Source: Diadema setosum (Eukaryota > Echinodermata > Echinoidea > Diadematoida > Diadematidae). Taken from it: a stretch of 64,000 nucleotides of DNA. The notes beneath the pieces are model-generated. The model made no database searches and had not been told where the DNA came from. It was given only the letters and a program-made list of their open reading frames with translations. Position 1 is the first letter of the stretch. Every line of letters begins with the position of its first letter. The translations under genes and the position numbers were made by a program. The DNA lies in assembly GCA_033980235.1 (NCBI GenBank), contig CM067079.1:25686658-25750657 (forward strand), in the 5' to 3' direction. Positions 23,612-36,700 of the stretch are shown here, piece after piece.

Positions 23612-23979
23612 TTAAAGGGGATCATCTAGTAACTAATCAGTGGGTATCAGTGGGAATGCTGGGGGATGACTGTTCCAATCCTTGTGGGATTCATTTAAGA
23701 GTACATTATATATCTATTGTTGTGTGAAAATTATTTGCTTCAGAATGGTCTCATACTTAAGTAATAGGCCTATGCCAGGGCACAAGTTAGCATGCCTGTA
23801 GAGTGACAGGGCATTAAACTGCGCATTACTTGAATATGAGACCGTTCTGAAGCAAATAATTTTCACACAACAATAGAAGAATGTAGGCCTACTCTTAAAT
23901 GAATCCCACAAGAATTGGAACAATCATCCCCCAGCATTCCCAATGATTCCCACTGATCAGTTACTAGCCATCCCCTTTA
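23612..23979. mobile_element. Palindromic element, family E (full copy)
   Basis: It starts TTAAAGGGGATCATCTAGT and ends ACTAGCCATCCCCTTTA. Arms of about 170 bp share GAATGCTGGGGGATGA and its inverse. A half copy is nested at about 15808-15990. Confidence 0.65.
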
Positions 23980-24599
23980 GGTGTTGTCTGGGGGCAAATT
24001 ATTTGTATACGGCCCCATATTTCTCTCTCTCTCTCTTCTTTCTTTCTTTAAGTCAACAACAACAACAAATCCATAAGTGGGTGGCTCGATCATAGTTTAT
24101 ATAGTAAAACCTGGTGAAATTTACTATCATGATTTTTTTTTTATTTGACTCAGATATTGATGCAACTTTTACAGTCTTACTTTTATTGACCCACTCTGTC
24201 TCATTAGAATTAACTTGATCAAGACGTGGATTTGCACCGTTATGCCTGACTTTACAATTCTGTACCTTGCAAACAACATACCCCGGCATGGAAGACCAGC
24301 CTAGCATAGCTGAATATGGGCTATCCAGCCATCTTCTCAGATGGAAATTGAAGAAACAAACAAACAAACTAACTAACAATACTTTCCTATCACGTTCGGT
24401 AGTTTCAAATATGTTCTTTTTGTTTTGTGCATGTGTACGCTACTATGTAAGACCAACTGAACTCTGTTGGAGCAACATTTCAGTAATCACAATTTGTCAT
24501 CTCTGACCGACCGTAAGCTCTAAACTACACGAGGTATTACAGTGTAGTACAAAAGATCCTAACTAGTAGTACTAAGCAAGTCAAAGAAATTGGTACAGT

Positions 24600-24679
24600 A
24601 CTAGTACACTTGGTATGGTGTAAACGAGATACAGCGTAGGTGGCGCTTTTCATTACACAGTTTCGTGGAAGCACCCAAA
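24600..24679 (+). promoter_or_regulatory. SUCLA2: SUCLA2 start region
   Basis: The start codon lies in CACCCAAAATGGCAGC: A at -3 and G at +4 give a good Kozak context, and AAAATGGC resembles a YY1 site often found over the starts of mitochondrial genes. No TATA box was seen. The transcription start is not determined. Confidence 0.35.
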
Positions 24680-24751
24680 ATGGCAGCTTCCATTTGGAAA
24701 TTCGGAAGGCTCGTTTTGCCAAGGGCAAGGGGGTCAACTCGAAATGCCAAG
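24680..24751 (+). CDS. SUCLA2: SUCLA2 exon 1: mitochondrial presequence
   Basis: 24 codons, [20 protein letters not shown] and four more, donor AAG|gtaata, phase 0. Basic with no acidic residue, as expected of a matrix-targeting peptide. It shares the MAAS...GRLV pattern of the vertebrate protein. Confidence 0.85.
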
Positions 24752-27700
24752 GTAATAATACACATTTTTGCTTGATCGCCTAGTTTTGCATGTCCTCCAT
24801 TTAGTAATTTTTGCCCTTTCAAGGTGTGATGTAAACTATTGTAGATATAAATCAGAACAGTACCATCCAGCGCATCGACCGGTCTCGCTACACTCATTTA
24901 CAGCCGCCCGTACAACAGCCGTGTCTACGGAGTGGAGCTACGATGTGAAATCTACCGGAGCAGTGAAAGCCTTGCCCTGCTCCTGCCCCTAGCCGGTATC
25001 GGTAATGGCCCCGCCTTCTGCTGCACTGCACTGCATGCTGCTGGATGCATGCTGCCTGTCAGTCGGTGGTGGTGCGATGCACTTGCATTCAGTTGGAAGA
25101 AATATTGCAAAACATGTCAGCGCTAGTGTACTTTCGCACCTGTTTCTAAACTGAACTCCAATTTTGAATACTGTCCAATATTCTCAGTCCAAGGACCTAG
25201 GTAAACTAATTTAAAGTAGGCCTAGGAATAAGGATCTAAAACACTTGCATCTGCATCTGATTCTGAGCCTCCAAATAAAAGTCGAATGTTAGAAGTTAGT
25301 TTTAACACTTTGATTAACATGTTTAAAAGTGTCAGAAAATAATTGGAAAATCTTGATCACTGGAATTGCTGCTCTGTAATCAGTGGTAATGTTACACATG
25401 CAGAGCCAGAGTATGAAATTAACATAGATTAAAGGGGCATAGTCCCGGTAGTGTAGATGGCGCTGTTGATGATACTGCCGATCACCGTTAGCATTGATAC
25501 GAAGATTACCGAAGTAGAGCTGTCATCAAGAGTAAAGTGCGTAGGTGTTGCTAAGTAACGTTGCCTTTGTTGTCTTCTCTGCGCATCGCGCAGTCTGTAG
25601 TAATGCCAGGGTGCGTGCATATGTGCTTGTTATTATGACATCACAAAAGAAGTTTGCTAAAGCTGTCATCCCCCTCAGCCGAATCATGAGCCGAACTGTG
25701 ATCGGACCACTGACTACAGTGAATCGGACTTCTTCGGACTCGGGGAAAGTGGGCCAAAGCGTAAGCGCCAAAGAGAAGTCGATAGCGTAGGTCTCTATAG
25801 GAAACTTGCGCCGTGCGCCCGCGTACGCATTTGACTAAAACACGGGGACCATGCACCTTTAATATGTTCAGTGCATGCTTACTTGTATGGTAGCCCTAGG
25901 GGCTCTACTACATATCGACCACCCTTTTTGAAACCGACCGCGTATACATTAGTGCACAGAACGCTTAGTACGCACTTCACTGCGTGCAGAGCACATAAAA
26001 ATGGATTGGCTTTGACTGTTGATGAGGATGGTGTGGGAAAATGCGAAAATTCACTGTTCATTTGGTCTAATGGTTTTACTCAAGGACAAAATTTCGAATG
26101 AATATTTTCACCGACTCGTAATGTAATGTGTGTGGAAGTTTCTAAAAAGCTTCGTACAACATGGTGTTCAATACAACTCTGTTTGCGTGCATTGTCAATG
26201 CAAAAACAGCGGTTGATCTCAATAAGGAGCTTTACCGCGGGGAACTGAAACGAGGCCACGCAAGTTCGACGGCGATATTTTTGCACTGAAACTTCGAATC
26301 GAAAAGGGAACAACGGCATTTGATGGTGCTGGATTTTCTCAATCATGTAGGTCAAGTTTTTCATGTGAATTTCAGTGTTGAATATTCTTATCAAGCAAAT
26401 AAACATTAGGCGGTCGATGAGTAGTAGGTCCAACCATACTAAGTTGTAGGGTCAATTTTGGTCTGAATGTAGTGACACATTCAGCTTTTTCTATGGTGTC
26501 ATTGAAAAGCTAAAATTTGTTTGTCTCTTTTCCTCGGCCAAGTCTCTTGCATTGCATTGTTGTAGCTAGAAGCGGTCGAGCGCCTGTGCAAACATATGCT
26601 GCCACTTAGGTCCTGTATCGAGAAGTGTCAAAGTGTCAAAACAGTGAAAATTCCATTTCTACTGGACTTGAATCTCACTCAGATGCAAATATTCGAGGCT
26701 GTTGGATATTTAGAGCGAGTTTGTGCATGTTTGGAGATCAATTGACAAACAGGTGCAAAAGTACACAAGAGCCAAACACGTCAAAAACTCAAAGTTATAC
26801 CGTGCAGTGTTGAATTTACTTGGGCTATCCTTTAGAATCTAAATGGAATACATTCTCACAATTGATCCTCATCAGCATTCGTAATTTTCTGATAAATGGA
26901 CCAACATGTGACTGTACTGTATTTGAGATCTGTTTAACGTAACTCCTCCTTTATTTTTAAACTCTAAACTTGTGTGGAGTCCAACATACAACATACATGT
27001 GACAATGAGTCGGTTTGTACAGTTCCATGACAGTTGCTCCCACGAAATATCTGCACGCTAAGCCAAACATAAGTTCTACCCACAAACATAACCCTAATCC
27101 TAATCCTCGTATTATACTAAACTTTAAACCCTATCACAACCCTAACTCTCAACCCTGAGTCCTTGAAGAGTAAAAGACTGGAGCAGCTAGTGCAGGAGCA
27201 AATGTCATGTCACCGTCTGCAATAACCAGTGAAGTTTTAAACATATTTTGTTTTTTCCATGATGATAATCTCGTTTAGGTCTTGGAAACTGCCTCGGTTC
27301 TTCCCCGCCAGTGTGACCAGCATCATCGGAACCTGTCCATTCATGAATACATGGGGTACAACCTCCTGGAGGAGGCGGGCGTTCCCATCCCCAGGGCGGA
27401 GGTAGCCATGACGCCACAACGGGCTTATGAGATTGCCAAGAGCTTGGGTAAGGAGAGAGGAATTCTCTTTATAATGCTCCCTCTTAAAGGGGCGGTGTAG
27501 TTCTGGTTGAGATGGGGATTCAAGTTTTAACTCTCTGCGGGATAATTAGAAAACGCTTGTACGAAATGTCAAAGTTCATATGATTCTAAGAGGAATGAAA
27601 AGTTTATTTGATGAAAATCAGTTTTGAAATGGTTGAGATATCCAGAAATAAAGTGGTCCTTAGAAAAGGTGAGTCCTACTTTTTATTTGCACCACTTTTT

Positions 27701-30700
27701 TTTTTCTTTTTTTGGTGATATATCACCCATTTCAAAACCATTTTTTTTTTCATATAAACTTTTGATTCCTCTTAGAATCATATGCTTTGTAATATTTTAT
27801 AGAAGTGGTTTCGAATTATCTCAGAAAAAGTTAAAACCTAAATCCCCATCTTGACCAGAGCTTTACCACCCCTTTAAGGTGGAGTCATATCACATGTTGC
27901 TACATTTTGTATCATTATATAATTCAGGTACTGTGACAAACTGCAAGATCCTACATGGACTGAGCAAGGAATGTGCTACAGAGATTATTATTATAAGCAA
28001 TGCTCAACACTGGCACCGGTCCGACGGTCTCAGAATGATGAAAATCACTGTTGGGCCAGTTACTTTTCAGGGATTGCCACATTTAGTTGTCAAACATGAC
28101 CAGTAAAAAAAAAAAAAAAAAAAAAAAGAAAAGAAATACAATTTTTTGGGTCAGTTGAAAAAAAAAGAATAGAACCAGTATATTTCAGGCTTGGACCAGT
28201 AAAAAAACTAACAAAGAAGAAAAAGTGGTCTAACAGGGTTAGGTCCAACCAGTAGAGAAAAATGAGTTAGTGTGCACGCCTGTGTAATAAGAAAGATCTT
28301 GAGAGTGAAGTACCAGTAGTATTTAGACCACCACTGTCAGCTAAGCTTGACATGCTATTTCATCCAAAGAGGTAAGTGTCTATAACCTCATAGTATTGCA
28401 TACAGTTCTAAATGTGAAACTGAGGTAGGTATGTGTGTATGTACGTATGTATAGCCAGCAGTAACATCAGTGGGTAGGCTTGAACTGAGGACTTGTGATA
28501 TTGAAGGCAGACACACTTGGTCCACTGAGCCACCTCGCCCCTCCATGGGTCTAACTCACTCTTTAAATCTTACCCTCCCTGCTCCTACATACCACAGGCT
28601 CTGAAGATGTGGTGGTCAAAGCTCAGGTTCTAGCCGGTGGCAGGGGAAAGGGTTCCTTCACCAGCGGGCTCAAGGGAGGTGTCAAATTGGCCTACTCGTG
28701 AGTATTCATGTCAACAGTTTCTACACCTTCACAAAATGAGAGCAGAACACCTGATGTGTTTGTGCGTTAGCTTGTATACAAATGATGCACAGGATAGAGT
28801 GTGTTAGTGAAGGTGCGGCGCGCTGGAGAGTATTGACAATGGTGCGACATGCACGAGGCGCAGCCGAGTGCATGTTTGCAACCGTTGTCAATACTCGAGA
28901 GTGCGCCGCACCTTCACTAACGCCACGAAATAATCCTGTGCATCATTTGTTTTATAAAATGGGTCGAAAACTAACAGCATTATTCACATACCTTTGTGGG
29001 GCAATACCAGTCAGCTACATGTAGCACTCGCTCAAAAGTCAAGATGTCCGAAGATGTTCGTCCCAAACATTTACGCACGTCGCACTCGGAAATCCCGCAC
29101 ATAAGTACTGTACGTAGAGTATACGTACGCCACGTGTTATGCACAAGAAAGGCCGCCAGCTGTTGTGGCAGCCCGCGGCCCAAACTAGAAGTTGTTTACA
29201 GGATTGACAGCGCGTATAGTAGCGAGTGACACACTTGTAACAACTGATTGAGTGCGCACTGCTAGTGTAAACATTGTGACGTACAAATGTACATCAGGCC
29301 AGGGAGGTGGAAGAGAGACTCTTCCACCTCCCTGGTCAGCAGGCCGTGCATTTACTAAGAAATTAATGCACTCACACGTGACTCATTTCAGTGCTTCCAA
29401 TTGGCTACATTCTTGAACCCATTTTATAATGTACTGTATCTTGTATAAAGATTTTGCAGTGCGAAATATGGTGTATCAGTGCCGTATGTTATTCATTACC
29501 ATGAAAACTGAAATTATGAACAACGACTAGAGAAAGATGATGTAGTTCACAGTGTTTTGTAGACTGAGTACAAAGATACAGTTTGTGCTCAAGGCTGTGC
29601 TTGAACTCATAACAGTTTGTAGTATGTTGATATCCCCCACCACTCACTTAACCCAATGAGGATGGGCTGATTTTGTTACAACACGCATTCCACATAGACA
29701 CTTGCCCGAGTATACTCGGGACTTGTCCTTAAAGGTAGGGGATACCTTTTACAGACCTCCCAAAATGCAGCAAAACATTAAATATGAACCTCAGGGGACT
29801 TGCTTAGGCCACTGCTTAGAAATTTGGAAGTCAACAGTTATCTAAAATTTGAATAATGCACAAAACTCAACTACTCAGTAGTTCTGTGTGTCAGCCACAC
29901 TTAAGCCTTTTTGTTGCATTCTTCTGTATTTGTGATCTATAAACACAAATCTAAAAGTACAAGAGCTGATGTAATAACATATAGAGTGTGTGGCAAGAAT
30001 GTTTATAGAAATGTTTGTAAGTGTTGATGAACTTTCTTCACAAAATATACATGATGGACACACATGCAGTACATGGGTCTGCAAAGGTAGCCTAGTAATG
30101 TACTGGAATTTACGGTGAGCCCCGAAAACAATTCAATTCAAAATCTAACGGTCAAAAAAATGTACTAAATGTTACCTTCCACTTTCAATACTTTATGGGA
30201 GTTTCTAAAATGATACTCTCTTCAACATACCACTGTATTTATACAACTCTTCATTTAAGGCGTGCAAATGGGATTCCCTACCTTTAACAGGTTAATGTCA
30301 TGCAGCCTGTTTGAAGATGATGGAAATGGAATATTGCTAGCATGTTTGTAGTCGCTGTTTTGACAGAAATAAGAATTAAATCAATAAGCTCACATGCTGA
30401 AATTGGATGAAGTGAATTTTGATTCTGAAGCAGCGATGCTTGAATCCTCGAAAAATGTGCACGCATCATGTGCTTTCTTGATGTACAGATGAGGTCACTA
30501 TTTTGTAACTGTAGTCGTCAGACTTTTTAGTGCAGAACGGAAAGGACTGTAGCCGTATGAAGGAGTTACTTGAACTATTAACTTGACTTCATTTCAGATG
30601 ACCAGTTCTTGAAAATACCTGGTACAACTTTTACCAAATGCAACTGCCGGATCAAAAACACTATGCTCCATACTGCTTTGACAGCACTGTGGAACGTTGC

Positions 30701-33700
30701 TTTTTTTTTGTTATTATTATTATTATTTTTGTTTAATTTACAGCTTGTTCCTGTTTGATCTCTTATGAGTGAAGCCTTGGAATTTTGTTGATTTTGTTTT
30801 GCATTCACTTTCCAGACCCGAGGAAGTCAAGGAACTGGCCACCCAGATGATAGGAAACAAGTTGATCACAAAGCAGACCGGTGAAGCAGGGAGAATCTGT
30901 AACTCTGTGAGTAGACTCTGCACATAGCCTCAGACTTTCCTTTCTTTCTTCGCACAATGTTTCCTTGAAGACATGCAACTCATTCATTGACATTGATATT
31001 TCACAAGAGTGCAGTGCATGCTTCACTATTATATGCACTGGCTTCAGTTGCTCTGTAAGTGGCAAGAAACAGCATCTGCGGGATCTGTTTTTGTGTAATT
31101 TTGATTTGTTTTTGAAAAAAGTTTAATCTGTTTGATATCTTTTTTGTGTTTTAATTTTGACATTGTTTTATTATGATGACCCTTTCACTGCATGCATTTA
31201 GTGCATGTAAATAATGTATGCTTGCAAATCCACCATATTTATGTGTTGTTGGTTTTTTTTTCAAAGTATTATCTTAATCTATTTCTCTCCATATCCTTTA
31301 GGTGCTGATCTGTGAGAGGATGTATGTCAGAAGGGAATACTACTTTGCCATCACCATGGAGAGAGCGTTTATGGTGAGATTCCCATTAAAAAAAAAAAAG
31401 AAAGAAAGAAAGAAAGGAGAAATTATGATTGATCACGGGGAAAAATGTATTCCTATGGACATACAGGATGATTTATGGGAGAACTTACAGAAATTCCTTA
31501 GGAAAACTTTGCTATAGTCATGATTGTATTTTAAAAAAAAAAGTTTTGTATGCTATTACATGCTACGTAAGGGTTAATGATTAATGCACTTACAATATGT
31601 ACACACACAAAAATAAATGTTGGAAAGCTAACATTTTGCATTCAATTGTGTGCAGAATGAGGGTGGGGGATAGGAATTCATACGAATATTAAAGTAGAAA
31701 AGAGATAAGAAGTATGTAAGGAGCTGAACTAAACTAACGGATATTACATTGAGAAAGGTTTTAAATAGAATTATTAGGGCTAGTATGTTTATTAAAGTAG
31801 AGATACTAAACCAGTTCTGTGTGAAGACCTTCAAATATGTGACTGCAACGTACACCATTTCAGCATTTGAACAAAATATGTGATATTCCAAAGAAAATAT
31901 CTAATATTCTACACAAATGTTATGTCATCTAATGACGTATATGTAGTAGAGTTGAGATGACTTGGTATAGACCCAGTACAGGAGCTTGAAAGGATTCCAA
32001 CATAGTGTTCTTTTCTTGTTGCCATGACGACAGGGTCCAGTGCTAGTAGCCAGCTCTCAGGGTGGTGTCAACATCGAGGATGTCGCAGCCGAGAATCCAG
32101 ACGCAATCATCAAGGAACCCATCGACATCATCGAAGGTAACACCATCTGCTTGTTTTCTCTGTTGGACGGAAATTCCTCTTGGTGAATATGCAAATATGA
32201 GTTGTCTGGTCTGGTGTGGGGTCAAGCATGCATTTGTGTGTGGCTGCAGGCGCTTGTGCTCTTTTAATCTCCAGAGAAATAACTCCTTAAATTTATTGTA
32301 AAACACAGTATTTTTTGCAGTATGAAATTTTCGCGAATTGGAGCCAACGGCCTTCTTTGCGGCATGAAATTTTCGCAAGTTGCTTATAACATTCAATGCA
32401 TATAGTGTAGACAAGAACTTTCACATGCATTTTAATTTTGCAAATCTGGGCTCTCATGCAATTTAAATGCACTCGAACATTCCTTGTTTTGCAGTATATG
32501 ATAAAATGTTGGAGATACATGAAAAAGGGAAATGTACTTGCACACACACACACGCACACACTGTGTGCATTGTTCAGATGGGACTACAAGCATGTTTTGA
32601 AATTGTCAGAAAGATTGTGCTTACTGAGTATTTGGCCTGTTGAGGACGAGTTGGTTTTGCTATAACATGCATCTTCCATAGACACCTGCCTGAGGATACT
32701 TGGGACTAGCCTTCAGTGGGTTAAGTACAAGAAAACATTTATAGAATGTGTTTTATAGACTGAGATTCTTAGAAGTTTTACCAATAATTTGTGTTTGTAT
32801 GGTCAATTTTGTTTGAAATCTTTGAATGAATTATGCCATTGCAGGAAGCAACATTTCTGTATGAAGTGTACTGTTAAGATATCAGTGTATTAAAGTGAAA
32901 AATATGGCTATGTTATGCATTGGCTATATTCTTAACATTTTGAGTACCTCACAAGCCTGTATAATTAGTAAAGACTTACATACTGTGATCGATATGTCAT
33001 GTATTGTTTGTTTGTTTGTTTTTCTCATTTCTGCTGGTATATTTGTATCTGTCCCATCCAGGTATTCAGAGATCCCAGGCAGAGAAAGTAGCTAAACTCA
33101 TGGGGTTCCCAGACAAGGCCATTCCACAGGTGAGTCTGGGGAGATCTAGCCCAGCAAGCCCTAGGGAAATTTTGCTTTAGAAATTATCATCTTCTTGTTA
33201 TCAAATTGGCAATGCTGAATTTCATCCCATATCATATATTGGAGAAGATTAGATGAAACAGCTTGCCTGTTTAATCATATATGTGCCTCTGTAGTGGTCA
33301 CATTAAATTAAATCCAATAAACAAACAGTTACATGACGTATTACATTTCTGGTACATCACACATTGTATTACAGGGTGCAAACAGCTCACCCAGCATGCA
33401 TTTCATCCCCATTCAAAGTTTTTGGATACACTTGTAACTCTGTGTGCCACAGTTTAAACCCCGTGTATGTCACATTATTTTGAGATCAAAACGCATGAGC
33501 ACTTTGGGGGAAATATTGTTTTTCAAAGCCATGTACGTTTTGATGGAAGGGTTTATGCTGGAATTACAGAATTGCTAAGTTGCAGAGAAAATTGCAAGCA
33601 TTCCTGTGATGTAAATTTTATGACAAAACTATGGCTTTGGTGCTTTCAATTTACTTTGGGATATTGCAATTTTTCAATTGGTTTGTGTTATGCGTGGTTG

Positions 33701-36700
33701 TGTGTTGAGCAGAATTTGCCATGTTGGCAAGTTGTCTACTGAGTTGGGCATGACAGTGTGGCACAAAGAGTTAACAGAACTTCTTTGCTTATGTCTTGTC
33801 ATTTTAGATGGGGGAAAGGATTTTATGAAGCACATTGTAGGGGATGTGTTTGAGATGTAAATCATCGTTGTTGAGTTGTGTTTGTTGTTTTTTCACAACA
33901 GGCAGCAGACACGTTCATCAACCTGTATGAGAATGTCTTCATGAAATACGACGCCACCATGGTAGAGATCAACCCACTCACAGAGGACAGCAATGGAAAT
34001 GGTAATGAGCTGCCGAGACCATCAGCAGTGTCCACGTTTACTAATAATGAGATCACAGAATGGTCTTTAAAGGAGAACTACGTATAATTTTCAGACATTT
34101 GCATTTGAACATCTACAAATTGGTTATATAGTGCCTTCCTGCTATAACAAACAAGATTGTAAACAAATCTTTTGAGACAACGAAGTAAAATTGAGGGCCC
34201 CAAATTAATTCTACTCAAAATAAGCTGAGTTAAATAATTTTTATGTACTCTGATTAATGTTTCTTGTTCATAATTGTTGTGTGTACGATTAGCTACATTT
34301 TTATTTACAGTGATATTCAAGTAGACTGCTATATATATACTATGTGACAGTATTGAGTAACCACACGAAAATGTGATACTGTAAAACGAGGGATATTCAC
34401 GAGCATATTAATTTTGCGAATTTTGTGAGAGTCAAGATTTGCGAAATTAAAATGCACATGAAAGATCTTGTCTACAGTATATGCATTGAATGTTAGAGGC
34501 AACTCATGAAAATTTCATGCTGCGAAAAAGGCTGTCAGCTCCAATTCACGAAAATTTCATGCCGCGAAAATATCATGTTTTACAGTAGTGTTTAAAATTT
34601 GGTGTGCCATTCACATTGCTGATGCTGTCCTCCTGTTTGACCCAACCTGCAGTCCTCTGCATGGACGCCAAGATCAACTTTGACGACAACGCGGCGTTCC
34701 GCCAGAAGAAGATCCACGACCTGCGGGACTGGTCCCAAGAGGACGAGAGGGAGGTCATCGCCGCCGAGCACAACCTCAACTACATCGGCCTCGATGGCGA
34801 CATCGGTTGCCTAGGTGAGTGGAGTGGGTGGAGTCACTTTGACAAGCGTTTGGTGACTGGTGTGGGGAAAAAAATGACTTTGAAATTGAGGGGCTGCTGT
34901 TGCTTAATTAGTGCTTAAAAAGGCAATGAAACCGAAATTTACATGTGGATTGAGTGAATGCAGGAATGTTAGTAGAACACATCAGTGAAAGTCTGAAGAA
35001 AATCAGGCAATCTGTTCAAAAGTTATGAATTTATAAAATTTTGGTGCAGTAATTGCTGGATGAGAAGAGTATTACAGTTTGTGACATCGCATCGTCTGAT
35101 GAGAATGAGAAGGGCGTTAAGTGGTCGTGAACACTATGGGTTTAGTGGCAACTTAAAGGTAGGGAATCCCATTTGCATGCCTTAAATGAAGAGTTGTATG
35201 AATACAGTGGTACGTTGAAGAGAGTATCATTTTAGAAACTCCCATAAAGTATTGAAAGTGGAAGGTAACATTTAGTACACTTTTATTGACCGTTAGATTT
35301 TGAATTGAATTTTTTTCGGGGCTCACCGTAAATTCCAGTACATTGCTAGGCTACCTTTGCAGACGCATGCACTGCATGTGTGTCCATCATGAATATTTTG
35401 TGAAGAAAGTTCATCAAAACTTACAAACATTTCTATATACATTCTTGCCACACACTCTATTATGCTATTACATCAGCTCTTATACTTTGAGATTTGTGTT
35501 TATAGATAAAAAAGTACAGAAGACTGCAACAAAAAGGCTTAAGTGTGGCTGACACACAGAACTACTGAGTAGTTGAGTTTTGTGCACTATTCAAATCGTA
35601 GATAACTGTGGACTTCCAAATTTCTCAGCAGTGGCCTAAACAAGTCCCCTGAGGTTCATATTTGATGTTTTGCTGCATTTTGGGAGGTCTGTAAAAGGTA
35701 TCCCCTACCTTTAACGCCCTTATCATTCTCAGCCGACAACATATAAATAAAGATGTTGATTAATATGAAGAAACTCCAGCCAAAAATTATTTTGAAGCTA
35801 AAATGTACACATTCCCTCAACTTGTTTTCAAGGGCTCTTTCACTATGCTAAAAAAGTCACGGTTCAGAATTTTCTTTGTATTTTCTTTATATTGTTCTTC
35901 ATATGGCATGTCACAAAATCCATGCAGCCTTGTTAACCAGTATAGTTATGCTTGAGTTAAGATTTTGCGTCATCTTTGTTGGAGCTAGGAGTTAGGTTTG
36001 TGTAAAGGGTATGAATGAGTTTGTAATAACATCTGACCAGTACCATGTGAATCTGATGTGTGACTTGAGTTGACCATCCACTTCTTTCTCCCCCCCCCCC
36101 TTTCTTTTGTCAACCTCAGTGAATGGTGCTGGTCTGGCAATGTCCACGATGGATATCATCAAACTCCATGGCGGGACTCCGGCCAACTTCCTTGACGTCG
36201 GCGGTGGAGCCACGGCGGAACAGGTCAAGCAGGCTTTCAAGCTCATCACTTCAGACAGCAAGGTGAGTAGAGTTCCTCATCCAGTCCACCCTACTGGTAG
36301 TCATGTGCAAGGGTTTTCCTGTCCACTAAGAGAAAACACAATGTATGGGACTAGCTGTCAAAATTACCAAGCAATGGGCCCGTTGTTCTCCAAACAAATT
36401 AGATTTGTACGGTAATGGTAGGAACGACTATAAAGCAAGAAATGTTTGCAGCATTGTAATTTTGTGAATTTCGGGAGAGTCAAGATTCGCAGAATTAAAA
36501 TGCATGCAGAAGTTCTTGTCTACACTGTAGGTGTTAAATGCCAGTGGCAGTATGTGAAAATTTCATGTCATGAAAAAGGTTGTCAGCTCCAATTTGCGAA
36601 AATTTCATGTCGTGAAAATATCTTACTTTACAGTAGCTTATCATTCAGTACATCTGCAACTGATCATCTAATGCTTCATATGCCAATGAGTCAAGTGGGC

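Noticed and set aside
27085..27160. CCCTAA-like repeats suggesting telomeric sequence
   Set aside because: Only a few degenerate units with irregular spacing inside a SUCLA2 intron.
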